The position numbers were made by a program, and so were the translations under genes. From the NCBI RefSeq assembly GCF_020873915.1, contig NZ_JAHWGP010000013.1, forward strand, positions 1-64,000: 64,000 nt of DNA, written 5' to 3'. The DNA is from Streptomyces sp. DH5 (lineage in GTDB: Bacteria; Actinomycetota; Actinomycetes; Streptomycetales; Streptomycetaceae). Of this stretch, positions 20,477 through 28,861 are shown piece after piece; the first letter of the stretch is position 1; each line of letters starts with the position of its first letter. The notes under the pieces were generated by a model. That model saw only the letters and a program-made list of their open reading frames with translations, made no database searches and had not been told where the DNA came from.

Positions 20477-21068
20477 GTTCGGCGGCTTCCAGTGCCTTGC
20501 GGGCGCGGTTCCTCGCCGACCTGCGCCCATACAGGCGGGCGCAGAACGAGGTCAGCACCTCCACCATGTCCCTCACCAGGTCGTCTTCAACCTCACCCTC
20601 GTCCAGGACCAGCAGGCGACGACCCGTCGCGGACAAGGCGGCCTCGACAAGCTCGACGTTCATCCGGCCGAGCCGGTCCTTGTGCTCGACCACCACACAG
20701 GTCACGTGCGGGTCGGCCAGCAGACGCCGGGCCTTGGAACGGCAGCCGTTCATCCCGGAAGCGATCTCCGCCTCGACACGAACGACTCGGTGACCGGCCT
20801 TGACCGCCCACGCCGACAACCGAGCCACCTGGCGTTCCAGATCACTCTTCTGATCGTGCGAGGACACACGGGCATACAGGCCCAGACCGCCGACGGCTCC
20901 GGGTGTGGTGTTCGCGTCGATGTTCACCAGGATCGTGCGCTGCCCGACCCGCTGAGCCGGTACCGGCAACGTCCCCTCACGGAACCAGCGATACGCGGTC
21001 TGCGGATGCACGCCCTGCGTCTTCGCCCATTCCGTCAGATTCACGCCCTGACAACGACACTCACTCAT
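20469..21068 (-). CDS. tnpA: IS607-type serine recombinase TnpA
   Basis: 199-aa transposase. A MerR-like helix-turn-helix at the N-terminus (VNLTEWAKTQGVHPQTAYRW, then FREGTLP) precedes a resolvase domain: LYARVSSHDQKSDLERQ with the catalytic Ser near residue 68, then VVVEHKDRLGRMNVELVEAA. This is the IS607 TnpA arrangement, DNA-binding domain before the catalytic domain. ATG start 47 bases from the inferred element end at 21115. Its stop overlaps the start of tnpB. No frameshift or missing catalytic residue is seen, so the element may be active. Confidence 0.92.
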   Translation of the reverse strand: MSECRCQGVNLTEWAKTQGVHPQTAYRWFREGTLPVPAQRVGQRTILVNIDANTTPGAVGGLGLYARVSSHDQKSDLERQVARLSAWAVKAGHRVVRVEAEIASGMNGCRSKARRLLADPHVTCVVVEHKDRLGRMNVELVEAALSATGRRLLVLDEGEVEDDLVRDMVEVLTSFCARLYGRRSARNRARKALEAAEHG

Positions 21069-21117
21069 ACATGGTTACGCCCACTTACCCGACTGCGAGA
21101 ACCAGCAGGTAGAGACC

Positions 21118-21246
21118 CCGTGCGTGGAGAAGTCCGAGGTTGCCCAGCCGACCAGCAAGCCGAACGGCCCCGACTATTCGCGGCGGGAGTTGCCGGCGCC
21201 GGACGTGCGGTCGACGTTCTGGTCGAGCGACGCGCCCTTGGGTTGA
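21118..21246 (+). pseudogene. Displaced 3' end of the lipoprotein gene
   Basis: An open stretch without a start reads PCVEKSEVAQPTSKPNG and ends FWSSDAPLG before TGA at 21244. It continues the frame of the lipoprotein gene broken at 18843 once the IS607-type element is removed, giving SVTT-PCVEK across the junction. It is not expected to be translated by itself. Confidence 0.65.
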
Positions 21247-21347
21247 ACGCAGCGGGACGGCACGTCAGGCTCCACCGCCGCGGCGAGACCGTCCGGGCCG
21301 CCGCAGCGGGCAGGTCGGAGACCGGGCCGTCGTCGTGGTCGAAGGCT

Positions 21348-21842
21348 CTACAGCGTGCACTCCGCCCACACCGTCTTGCCCACGGGCTCACGGGGCTCCC
21401 AGCCCCAGCGCTCCGCCAGGACGTCCACCAGGAGCAGGCCCCGGCCCGACTCGGCTTCGGGCGGGACCGGAGGGGTGGAGAGGGGCGGACGCTTCGAGGT
21501 GGCGGCGTCCGCGACCTCGACCCGTACCAGGCCCGCCACCTCGTCGAGTGTGAGCCGGAGGCCGAAGTCCCGTCCGGGGACCCGGCCGTGCCGCACGGCG
21601 TTCGCGGCGAGTTCGCCGACGACGAGGGCGATCGCGCACGACACGTCCGCCGCGGGCGGGTGACCCCAGGCCTCCATGCACTGGACGGCGAAGCGCCGTG
21701 CGAGCTGCGCACCTCGCGGTGAGGAGGTGAACTGGGCGGTGGCGGTGGGTGGTCCGGCGGCTTCGTCGGTGAGCGTGACGAGGTCCGACGGTGCGGGGCT
21801 CCGCCGTGGCTCGTCCTCGGCTGCGGTCGTTCCTGTGAGCAC
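21348..21842 (-). CDS. RsbW-like ATP-binding protein (AbaA OrfD type)
   Basis: 164-aa protein with a histidine-kinase-like ATPase fold of the anti-sigma-factor (RsbW/SpoIIAB) class: N-box ALVVGELAANAVRHG, then GLVRVEVADA and ESGRGLLLVDVLAERWG (G-boxes), and a KTVWAECTL end. GTG start. Such proteins occur by the dozen in Streptomyces beside WhiJ-like regulators and DUF397 proteins, as in the abaA locus; here the divergent XRE/DUF5753 gene and two DUF397 genes complete the set. It may bind a regulator or sigma factor, but the partner cannot be told from sequence. Confidence 0.85.
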   Translation of the reverse strand: MLTGTTAAEDEPRRSPAPSDLVTLTDEAAGPPTATAQFTSSPRGAQLARRFAVQCMEAWGHPPAADVSCAIALVVGELAANAVRHGRVPGRDFGLRLTLDEVAGLVRVEVADAATSKRPPLSTPPVPPEAESGRGLLLVDVLAERWGWEPREPVGKTVWAECTL

Positions 21843-21990
21843 GGCTTCTTCCGTCCTTCTTCGTCGAGCCGGTGATGTCCCGTGGCGTGCGCGAGTCGTT
21901 GCTTTCCGTGTTCAAGGTTCGTCGGATCGCCCTGATCTCGACAGAGGGCGCAGCTTTACCTTTCAGGCCATAAGGAACGGAAGTGACGCT

Positions 21991-22935
21991 TTGGCCAACG
22001 GAATTGACCCCAGCGCGTCGATGGCGGCGCTGTTCGGTGCGCGGGTCCGCCGACTGCGTACGGCGGCCGGACTCACGCAGGCCGAACTCGGTGCCATGAC
22101 GCACGTGGTGAGTACCCGGATCACGCAGATCGAACGGGCGTCGGGCGCGAAGCCCACGCTGGAACTGGCGCGTGCGCTGGACGCGGCCCTCGGAGCGGAC
22201 GATCTTCTCGTCGAGCTGTGGCCGTACGTCTACCGGGAGGCGTTCCCGGACTGGTCGCGGAAGTTCATGGAGTACTCGGAGCGGGCGGTGGCCGTCAGGC
22301 AGTACGCGGCCCATGTGGTGCCGGGTCTGTTGCAGACGGAGGACTACGCGCGGGCCGTGCTCGGCCTGGACGCTCTGCTCAGTGGTGAAGAGCAGTTGGA
22401 GGAGCGCGTCACGGCCCGCATGGGACGGCAGGAACGGTTGGGGACCCCTGACCGGCCGGAGCTGTGCGTGATCCTGGACGAGGCGGTACTGATGCGTCCC
22501 ATCGGTGGCCCTGCGGTGATGCGAAAACAGTTGGCGCGATTGCTCGACGCTGCAGAGGAGCGCCACATCACTGTGCAGGTACTGCCTTTCGACGAGGGTG
22601 GGCATGAGGCCATGGGCGGATCGCTGACGGTTCTGATGCTTCCGGACGGCTCGGAAGTGGCTTACACGGAGGGTTCGGACTACGGTCAACTCATCGAAGA
22701 ACCGGCCAACGTCACTCGCTACAAGCTGATTTACGATCGGCTGCGGGCAGCAGCCCTGCCCCCGCTCATGTCACTCGACATGATCCGGTCCGCGATGGAG
22801 GGCAACTACCGTGGCGCGAATGTCCCGTCCCGATCTGACCGGCGCCGTGTGGCGCAGGAGCAGCTACAGCAATCAGGCGGGGGGCGACTGCGTGGAGGTG
22901 GCCGACGGATTCCCCGCCGTCGTCCCCGTCCGTGA
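21991..22935 (+). CDS. XRE-family regulator with DUF5753 domain (WhiJ-like)
   Basis: About 314 aa. N-terminal helix-turn-helix (ARVRRLRTAAGLTQAELGAM, then STRITQIERASG; about residues 15-65) followed by the DUF5753 domain (YAAHVVPGLLQTEDYARAVL to LIYDRLRAAALPP), the layout of WhiJ-like developmental regulators. The TTG at 21991 is preferred for GGAAG seven bases upstream and the family-like start ANGIDPSAS; ATG 22021 is the alternative. After SAMEGNYRGA, where relatives usually stop, the frame stays open for ~40 low-complexity residues that overlap the DUF397 gene at 22811 in another frame, so a lost stop codon is likely. Divergent from the RsbW-like gene. Confidence 0.85.
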   Translation: MANGIDPSASMAALFGARVRRLRTAAGLTQAELGAMTHVVSTRITQIERASGAKPTLELARALDAALGADDLLVELWPYVYREAFPDWSRKFMEYSERAVAVRQYAAHVVPGLLQTEDYARAVLGLDALLSGEEQLEERVTARMGRQERLGTPDRPELCVILDEAVLMRPIGGPAVMRKQLARLLDAAEERHITVQVLPFDEGGHEAMGGSLTVLMLPDGSEVAYTEGSDYGQLIEEPANVTRYKLIYDRLRAAALPPLMSLDMIRSAMEGNYRGANVPSRSDRRRVAQEQLQQSGGGRLRGGGRRIPRRRPRP

Positions 22936-23029
22936 CAGCAAGGCCGCGCACGGTCCCGCGCTGTGCTTCGAAGCCGCGTCCTGGGCCGCCTTCATAGGCG
23001 GGCTGAAGGCTGGACATCACTGCCTCTGA
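22811..23029 (+). CDS. DUF397 protein, copy 1
   Basis: 72-aa DUF397 protein with the family marks WRRSSYSNQAGGDCVEVADG, VPVRDSK and WAAFIGGLK. DUF397 proteins are small partners of WhiJ-like regulators in Streptomyces and work with them in development or antibiotic control. GTG start after GGAGG; ATG at 22820 also possible. The gene overlaps the 3' end of the regulator frame by 125 bases and is followed after 13 bases by a near-identical second copy. Confidence 0.85.
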   Translation: MARMSRPDLTGAVWRRSSYSNQAGGDCVEVADGFPAVVPVRDSKAAHGPALCFEAASWAAFIGGLKAGHHCL

Positions 23030-23042
23030 GAGGACGACCACC

Positions 23043-23261
23043 ATGGCGCGAACGTCCCGTCCCGATCCGAGCGGCGCCGTGTGGCGCAGGAGCAGCTACA
23101 GCAATCAGGAGGGCGGCGACTGCGTGGAGGTGGCGGACGGATTCCCCGGCGTCGTCCCCGTCCGTGACAGCAAGGCCGCGCACGGTCCCGCGCTGTGCTT
23201 CGAAGCCGCGTCCTGGGCCGCCTTCATAGGCGGATTGCGGGCGGAACACCGCCGTCCCTGA
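23043..23261 (+). CDS. DUF397 protein, copy 2
   Basis: 72-aa DUF397 protein nearly identical to copy 1 (MARTSRPDPSGAVWRRSS, CVEVADGFPGVVPVRDSK, FIGGLRAEH), with the same length and only a handful of changed residues. The DNA is also nearly identical, so this is a recent tandem duplication with a 232-base period. ATG start. Both copies keep every family mark, so both may function. Confidence 0.85.
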   Translation: MARTSRPDPSGAVWRRSSYSNQEGGDCVEVADGFPGVVPVRDSKAAHGPALCFEAASWAAFIGGLRAEHRRP

Positions 23262-23542
23262 GCCGGCCGGGCCCTGGCGGCCGTCCGTCTTCCGGGCCCG
23301 CCGGGGCCTCGTCCGCGAGGGTCCGGTGGGCCACTGACCTCCCCAAAGAACCGGGAGAAAGGACTACCCGCCCGCCCACCCTCCCCGCCGGACGGCCCGC
23401 GTCACTCGTGCGGGTGACCGGCTTGCAGGCGCGGGAGACGGGCGGTTACGTTCACCGCGACGAGCGCAAACAGATACGGCCCCCGGCCGGGACTGGCATC
23501 CCGACCGAGGACCTGACCGATCAGGAAGAACGGACCTTCCCA

Positions 23543-24427
23543 ATGGCTGACTCGCAGTCTAACGCGCGCCCGCGCGCCGACGCCGGAGCTCCGTCCTCCG
23601 GCGTGATCCACGTACGCACCCGCCTCACGGCCGACTTCACCGTGATCGCCAACGCCCTCGCCCAGCGGCGCGGCAGCGCGGTCACCGTCGGCGTCGCGGC
23701 CTACATCGCCTCCCTGCCCGACGGCGCCCCCGTGAGCATCACCGCCCTGTGCGCGCACTTCACCGAGGGCGAGATCCTGATCTCCCGGGCCCTGAGGGAA
23801 CTGGAAGCCGCCGGCTACCTGGAGCGCCGCCGCGAGCGACTGCCCTCGGGGCGGATCCGCACCCGGACGTACTTCTACGACGTCCCCGGCGGTACGTCCG
23901 CCCCGGACCCGGACGGGCCACCCGAGCGGCCGACCCCTCGCGCAGCCCGGAAACGGCCCGTCGCCGGGCCGGTCATGGTGGAGGCGCTACGCGCCCCCGC
24001 TCCGGCCCAGCCGGAAGAGCAGGCGCTCCTCGCCGACGCCGACCCGCAGGCGGTCGCCGTCCTGACCTCCCTCCGCCGCGCCGATCCCCGGCTCGTCCTG
24101 TCGGAGCGGGAGGCCGTGCGTCTGGCACCCGCCGTCGCCGAGTGGCTGGCGGCCGGTGTCGCCCCCTCCCGGATCACCGCGATCCTCACGGCAGGGCTCC
24201 CCGACCGCTTCCTGACCCGTCCGGCAGGCATCCTCGCCTTCCGCCTCCGGGAAACGCCGCTGCCCGCGCCACCCCGGGTGCCACTTCCGCCGGCCTCCGA
24301 CCGCCCGGCCGTGCTGCCCTTCCAGACCTGCGACGGCTGCGAGCGTGCCTTCCGCGCCCCGACCCCCGGCCACTGCCGCGACTGCCGAGGCCACCTCACC
24401 GGAGGGCTGCTGCGTGCGGCGGGCTGA
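23543..24427 (+). CDS. Helix-turn-helix protein with C-terminal zinc ribbon
   Basis: 294-aa protein. Residues about 20-115 form a winged helix (VIHVRTRLTADFTVIANAL, ISITALCAHFTEGEILISRA-like segment, LRELEAAGYLERRRERL, then RIRTRTYFYDVPGG). A Pro-rich linker leads to a helical part (VLTSLRRADPRLVLSERE) and a C-terminal CxxC pair (CDGCERAFRAPTPGHCRDC) suggesting a zinc ribbon. Proteins of this build are common in Streptomyces beside WhiJ-like modules; their targets are unknown. ATG start; the 281-base gap upstream shows no gene and may carry a promoter. Confidence 0.75.
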   Translation: MADSQSNARPRADAGAPSSGVIHVRTRLTADFTVIANALAQRRGSAVTVGVAAYIASLPDGAPVSITALCAHFTEGEILISRALRELEAAGYLERRRERLPSGRIRTRTYFYDVPGGTSAPDPDGPPERPTPRAARKRPVAGPVMVEALRAPAPAQPEEQALLADADPQAVAVLTSLRRADPRLVLSEREAVRLAPAVAEWLAAGVAPSRITAILTAGLPDRFLTRPAGILAFRLRETPLPAPPRVPLPPASDRPAVLPFQTCDGCERAFRAPTPGHCRDCRGHLTGGLLRAAG

Positions 24428-24455
24428 GCGGAGCGGCCCATCTCGCGCGATAGAA

Positions 24456-24474
24456 ATCAGAGTGCAATCAGAGT
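24456..24474. promoter_or_regulatory. Candidate autoregulatory operator of the toxin-antitoxin pair
   Basis: ATCAGAGT occurs at 24456-24463 and 24467-24474, 11 bases apart, and TCTGAGT follows at 24479. The repeats lie within 30 bases of the antitoxin start, where type II antitoxins usually bind their own promoter. Confidence 0.4.
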
Positions 24475-24485
24475 ACGGTCTGAGT

Positions 24486-24971
24486 ATGAGCATCGCACCC
24501 TTGGCGTCCGAACCGGAGTCTGTGTCGTTCACCGATCTCTCGCGGAACCCGAAGGCTGTCGCCGCCAGGGCCGCCGCCCTCGGTTGCCTGCGAGTCACGC
24601 ATCGGGACGCGCCCGACATGGTGCTGACCACGGCCATACACGCAGAGCGCACCGAGGAGAACCTGACCACCGCGTCCCGGCTGTTCCTTGCCCTGCTGAA
24701 GCAGGACGACGGTGCCAAGTCGCTTTTGCTGGCGCTGCCCGAGGTGTTCCCGTGGGTGCGCCACCTGGACGCCGAGGAAGTCCGGGAATTCACCGTCGAG
24801 CTCCTGGAAGCCCTGTCCGACGCCGCTGAACTGGGCGCCAGGGAGGCTGTGCACCGAGCGATCGTCTCGTGGCGGGCAACTGCCCGGATCAACGCCGACC
24901 CCGACCGGCTCAGGGAAGCGCTCCGTCCGCTCGGTGACGTCGACCTCGGCCCGGTTGAGGTGCACGAGTGA
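24486..24971 (+). CDS. Probable type II antitoxin (Phd/YefM-like)
   Basis: 161-aa protein whose N-terminal ~60 residues read like a prevent-host-death antitoxin (VSFTDLSRNPKAVAARA, then LRVTHRDAPDMVLTTAIHAE). The longer C-terminal part is helical and would neutralise the toxin. The next gene starts inside its stop codon (GTGA), the usual coupling of a toxin-antitoxin pair. Direct ATCAGAGT repeats upstream may be its operator. Family assignment is moderate because the C-terminus is longer than in classical Phd proteins. Confidence 0.7.
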   Translation: MSIAPLASEPESVSFTDLSRNPKAVAARAAALGCLRVTHRDAPDMVLTTAIHAERTEENLTTASRLFLALLKQDDGAKSLLLALPEVFPWVRHLDAEEVREFTVELLEALSDAAELGAREAVHRAIVSWRATARINADPDRLREALRPLGDVDLGPVEVHE

Positions 24972-25318
24972 GCCCGAAGAAAGGCGATCGGGTCAGCGTC
25001 CCTCCGCTGAGCGGCTGGAACGTCATCCACGGGACGACGGAGGCCGCGACCGGGTGGGAGGAGCTGTGCCGGGTGGCGTTGCCCCATGCACACCGCTGCT
25101 TGGAGGCCCTTCGCACGGACCCGTTGTCGCGGGCCAACTGGAACCGTCAGCACCAGCTCCGCGGTAGGCATGCCACCAGGGAATGGAAGGGCTCCGAGCT
25201 GGAGCAGTGGGAGTACGAGATCACCAGCGGCGGCCGGGTCCGCTACCTGGTCAGCCCGGACACCGCGACGGTGATCCTGGTGTACGCCTCCCCGCGACAC
25301 CCGAAGGACACCGAGTAG
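24968..25318 (+). CDS. Probable RelE/ParE-like toxin
   Basis: 116-aa basic protein coupled by a four-base overlap to the antitoxin-like gene. WEELCRVALPHAHRCLEAL, then NRQHQLRG, WEYEITSGGRVRYLVSPD and VILVYASPRHPKD follow the helix-helix-sheet order of RelE/ParE toxins, where basic residues in the strands contact mRNA or gyrase. Which target applies cannot be told. GTG start. The gene is intact and ends 31 bases before the displaced aminotransferase fragment. Confidence 0.65.
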   Translation: MSPKKGDRVSVPPLSGWNVIHGTTEAATGWEELCRVALPHAHRCLEALRTDPLSRANWNRQHQLRGRHATREWKGSELEQWEYEITSGGRVRYLVSPDTATVILVYASPRHPKDTE

Positions 25319-25349
25319 CCCGACGCCCGGTGCCCTCCGCGCCCACTGG

Positions 25350-25802
25350 CTAGGTGCGCAGTGTCCTGAGGCGGCCCGCGGCCTCCTCCAGTACGCCGGT
25401 TCGCTTGCAGAAGGCGAAGCGGACGAACGGCGCACCCATGTCCTGGTGGTCGTAGAAGACGGCCGTGGGGATGGCGACGACGCCCGCGCGTTCGGGGAGG
25501 GCGCGGCAGAAGGCGATGCCGTCGGATGCGCCGAGGGGGCGGATGTCGGCGGTGACGAAGTAGGTGCCGGAGGGGCGGTAGACGGTGAGGCCCGCTTCCT
25601 CCAGGCCGGACGCGAGGACGTCGCGCTTGGTGCGCATGTCCGCGCGGAAGTCGGTGAAGTACGACTCGGGCAGGGCGAGCGCCTCGGCGATCGCGTACTG
25701 GAACGGGCCGGCGGAGACGTAGGTCAGGTACTGCTTGGCCGAGCGGACCGCCGTGATCAGGGGCGGGGCGACCGTGATCCAGGCGACACCTCGTTGGTCC
25801 AC
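25350..25802 (-). pseudogene. Displaced 3' fragment of a class I/II aminotransferase gene
   Basis: The open frame encodes about 140 aa matching the C-terminal third of the intact aminotransferase at 29949-31139 (VRSAKQYLTYVSAGPFQYAI, YFTDFRADM, PSGTYFVTADIRPLG, FVRFAFCKRTGVLEEAA). Similarity begins at AWITVAPPL, just after the point where the catalytic lysine region would be, so the fragment cannot be active. Same strand and orientation as the intact gene; roughly a quarter of residues differ. It looks like the old 3' end left behind when DNA carrying a related 3' end inserted (inference). Confidence 0.85.
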
Positions 25803-25957
25803 CTATTCCTCTGTCGTGACAGGCCCGGCTGTGGTCTCCGGTACCGGCGGTGGGCTGGCCGCAGGGTCTGTCCGGACCGGTCTGCCAGCCGTCCCGACGG
25901 GCTCGGTGACGCGGCACTGTCCGTCGTATCCTGACCACACACGGGAAGGAGTCGTTG

Positions 25958-26512
25958 ATGAGCGTCGACGCGATCGTGCACACCGAGTTCCCCAAGGGAT
26001 ACACGGTTCTGTTCGGGGCCGACGGAAAGGTGATCATGACCCCGCAGAGCGAAGAGCACTCCAGCACCATCAGGTCGATGCAGATCGACTCCGCTCTTGC
26101 TCTCGGCCGTCACGCGAAGGTCACCTCCGACGTCTACATCGACTTCCCCGCCGACGAGAACTCCGCCCCCGATCTGGCGATCCTTCGCGAGGACGCCCGC
26201 CGGGAGGGCAAGCGCTACAGCTTCGAGGACGTCCTGCTGATCTCCGAGGTCGTCTCGACATCCTCCGCGCGCAAGGACTACGACGACTGCACCGCGAAGT
26301 ACGGCCGCTACGGAATCCCGATCTACCTGGTCGTGGACCCTTACGCCCAGGAAGTCGTCCTCCACACCCAGCCGACCGCCACGGGTTACATCGCGGCCCA
26401 CACCCACAAGTACGGCACGGGCAAGCTCCCCATCCCCCTGGCCGACGGCCGCACCTTCACCCTCGACCTCGACGAACTCCCGCGCCCGGAGCCCGAGGCG
26501 GACGGCCGCTGA
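25958..26512 (+). CDS. Uma2-family (DUF820) putative endonuclease
   Basis: 184-aa protein of the Uma2/DUF820 family, a restriction-endonuclease-like fold. The family order is present: TSDVYIDFPADENSAPDLAI with the Asp that pairs with LLISEVVSTSSARKDY (E-x-x-S) and the later KYGRYGIPIYLVVDPYAQEV. Uma2 genes are numerous in streptomycetes and their DNA targets are unknown; a second one lies at 49351. ATG start after GGGAAGGA. It is the first gene of the island between the displaced fragment and the intact aminotransferase gene. Confidence 0.88.
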   Translation: MSVDAIVHTEFPKGYTVLFGADGKVIMTPQSEEHSSTIRSMQIDSALALGRHAKVTSDVYIDFPADENSAPDLAILREDARREGKRYSFEDVLLISEVVSTSSARKDYDDCTAKYGRYGIPIYLVVDPYAQEVVLHTQPTATGYIAAHTHKYGTGKLPIPLADGRTFTLDLDELPRPEPEADGR

Positions 26513-26540
26513 CGAGGGACTCCCCGTCGGCCAGGCTCGT

Positions 26541-26560
26541 GCCGTGCCGTGCCGTGCCGT
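26541..26560. repeat. GCCGT microsatellite
   Basis: Four perfect tandem GCCGT units lie in the 234-base gap between the Uma2 gene and the 704-aa gene. The rest of that gap shows no gene. Confidence 0.8.
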
Positions 26561-26746
26561 GCCGCGAGCGCGTGCGACGAAGTCCGTTTCGCCGCAAGGA
26601 GGTTCAAAGCCGCGTTCGCTGCGGGCGACCACCACCACGTGCTGCCCTGAGGTAGCGGGCCCGCTCGTCCTCGGCCGAGTTGCCGGCCCCGGTTCGCCGA
26701 TAGCGTGGCACGGCAACGAATACTGCTGACAGGTTGGACGGATTTC

Positions 26747-28861
26747 ATGCGGACGCGGTTCGAACCCGAGGCCGAGGATGAGTTCGAGGCGGCGTGCGGG
26801 CTGCTGGTCGACCGCCTGGTCCGGTGGGCCGGAGAGCAGGGGCTGCCGGCGGACGGATTTACTGCCGAGACGGCCCTGGACTACCGACACCGGGCGACTG
26901 CCGACGGCCGACTGGGGCTGTGGGAGCCGCGCCATGTGGAGGAGCTACTGCTCTCCTGGCTTCCCCAGCAGGTCACCGAGCTTCCCCAGCAGGTCACCGA
27001 GCTTCCCGGGGAGGAACGCGGCGACGCCCCGGGCACACTGCGCACGCTGCTGCGCTATCTGCACGCCGCGCAGTTGGCGGACCCACGCGGCCCCTCACTC
27101 CAGGATTCCCTTGCCGCGGTCGACAGGGTCGCGGAACAGCATCTGGCGGCGATGACGGACCGCACGCGCTGGGGATTGGCGAAGTTCTGGGCGACGACGG
27201 CCGCAGAGCAGGGCGTGGACGTCCAGGACGGGGCGGCGTTTCAGCGCTTCGCGGACCGGGCGCAGCGCGGGGAGGTCGTCTACGATCAGCAGGCTCTCGC
27301 CACGATCATGGAACGGCGGCTGACCGGCCGTGCGCTGTCCGGGGAGGCCCGGGCCGAACCGCAACTGCCCGTGATGCTTCCCCCAGACGACGAACTGTGC
27401 CGACGGGCCGAGGCGTCGACGACCGTGGCGCAGTTGCGCGGACTCGCCGAATGGGCGGGGCAGGGCGGCCGACCGGTGACGACGACGGGACGGCTGCGGA
27501 TGGCGGAGGCCCGCGAACTGGTGGACGTACTCGGCACCGGCGACAAGATCGAGGGGGTGCGCTCTTCGGCCGACCTGCCGCGGCTGGGACTGCTGGTGGA
27601 GTGGGCGAAGAAGGCACGCCTGGTCCGGGTGGTCAAGGGGCGGTTGTACGCGGTGGCCAAGGCCCGGCCGGTGCTGGCCGACCCGCTCCAGCTGTGGCTG
27701 CGCGCCTTCGACGCGTGCTTCGAACTGCGGCAGGCTCTGATCGGGGCGCGCAGCGGCTGGCACGTCGAGTCGATGCTCTTCGACGTCTACGAGGACGTCC
27801 TGGACGACGTGCTGAACACGCTCTACAGCCTGCCGTACCCGATGCCCTGGCCGCGGCTGCGCGACACGGTACACCTGGCCTATCGGACCTCCTTGCAGCT
27901 CGACGCCGGGTCGGACCTTCAGCATCGGATGTGGTTCGAGCACGCCGACCGGGACTTGCGCGCGGTGCTCGACCTGCTGGACGACCTGGGCGCGATCGAG
28001 CGTGACCGTGGGATGGCCGATCCGGTGTTCCTGGACATCGACCTCTCCGACGCCGGTCCCGAGCCGCTCGCGGACATGCCGCCGGAGCTCGCGGAGCTGC
28101 TGGGCGTTGCGGGGGAGGCAACGGACCCGGCGGCCCGGGAGCGTGCCGATGCCCGGCGAGAGGAACTGACCGCCGGGCCGGTCGAGCTCATCCGTCTCAC
28201 CGAGCTCGGTACCCGGGCCGTACGACAGCGGTTGCTGGCGGCCGGCAGGGACGCACCGTTGGTCGGTGAACTGGCCCAGGCGCCGGCGGCCGGCCTGCTG
28301 GGGGTGCTGGCCGAGGAGTACGACCCGGACGCCGCCCGCACGGAGCTGGCCGGCTGGATCACGGCCCGCGGCGAGCCGGAAGGTGCCCTGCGCCAACTGA
28401 CCGACGCTGTAAGGACCATGACCTTCCGCACGCGTGCGCAGGCGATGCTCGACGTGTTGCTGGCGGCGTTGCCGGACGGCGAGGGTGAGCAACTGCTGTG
28501 CGCGCTGCGCGGCGACTCTGTGCTGGCGCCGCTCGCGCTGAACGCGCTGGTGCACCATGAGCTGCTGCCCCCCGAGGACATGACCGATGCCGAGCAGCTG
28601 CTGGTGCTCGCCGAGAGCCTGCTCCAGTTCGTGGAGTTGGCGGGCGGCGGGGACGGCGCCGAGGAGACGCTGCGCGCCCAGGGTCCCCAGGCCAGGGACG
28701 CGGTTGCCGCCGCGTTGGACTCCGCGCACCCGGACCGGGCCGGACTCGACGAGCTCAGGCAGCTGGCGGCCCGGGCACTGGGTACCCGCAGCGCCCGCAC
28801 CGGCCGCGCGCGGAAGGCCCGGCGCTCCTCAGACAAGAGCGGCCGCAAGCGGCGCCGCTGA
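26747..28861 (+). CDS. Uncharacterised 704-aa protein
   Basis: 704-aa soluble protein I do not recognise. It is helical and acidic, with no membrane segment and no clear catalytic motif. Notable stretches are EPEAEDEFEAACGLLVDRLV at the start, a central block (LGLLVEWAKKARLVRVVKGR, then LYAVAKARPVLADPLQLW) that resembles a winged-helix, and a very basic C-terminus (RKARRSSDKSGRKRRR) suited to nucleic acid binding. A perfect 21-bp tandem duplication at 26960-27001 encodes LPQQVTE twice. ATG at 26747 is chosen; a GTG at 26705 is also in frame. It lies 118 bases before a UPF0158 gene on the same strand and may form a unit with it. Confidence 0.7.
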   Translation: MRTRFEPEAEDEFEAACGLLVDRLVRWAGEQGLPADGFTAETALDYRHRATADGRLGLWEPRHVEELLLSWLPQQVTELPQQVTELPGEERGDAPGTLRTLLRYLHAAQLADPRGPSLQDSLAAVDRVAEQHLAAMTDRTRWGLAKFWATTAAEQGVDVQDGAAFQRFADRAQRGEVVYDQQALATIMERRLTGRALSGEARAEPQLPVMLPPDDELCRRAEASTTVAQLRGLAEWAGQGGRPVTTTGRLRMAEARELVDVLGTGDKIEGVRSSADLPRLGLLVEWAKKARLVRVVKGRLYAVAKARPVLADPLQLWLRAFDACFELRQALIGARSGWHVESMLFDVYEDVLDDVLNTLYSLPYPMPWPRLRDTVHLAYRTSLQLDAGSDLQHRMWFEHADRDLRAVLDLLDDLGAIERDRGMADPVFLDIDLSDAGPEPLADMPPELAELLGVAGEATDPAARERADARREELTAGPVELIRLTELGTRAVRQRLLAAGRDAPLVGELAQAPAAGLLGVLAEEYDPDAARTELAGWITARGEPEGALRQLTDAVRTMTFRTRAQAMLDVLLAALPDGEGEQLLCALRGDSVLAPLALNALVHHELLPPEDMTDAEQLLVLAESLLQFVELAGGGDGAEETLRAQGPQARDAVAAALDSAHPDRAGLDELRQLAARALGTRSARTGRARKARRSSDKSGRKRRR

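Larger units (their letters stand above)
18844..21117 (-). mobile_element. IS607-type insertion sequence (tnpA serine recombinase + tnpB)
   Basis: About 2.27 kb holding a MerR-HTH serine recombinase and a TnpB-type protein, overlapping and both leftward, the standard IS607 gene order. There are no terminal inverted repeats and no long target duplication, as expected for this family. The ends are read from the split host gene: CC dinucleotides at 18842-18843 and 21116-21117 flank the insert, and removing the insert plus one CC restores the lipoprotein frame. A GG/CC crossover dinucleotide fits serine-transposase chemistry. Confidence 0.8.

Noticed and set aside
26574-26611. Stretch resembling the 3' half of a tRNA (GTTTCGCCGCAAGGAGGTTC, then AAAGCC), possible attachment-site remnant of the island
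   Set aside because: The anticodon and T stems do not pair and no 5' half is present; resemblance is too weak to call a tRNA or att site.
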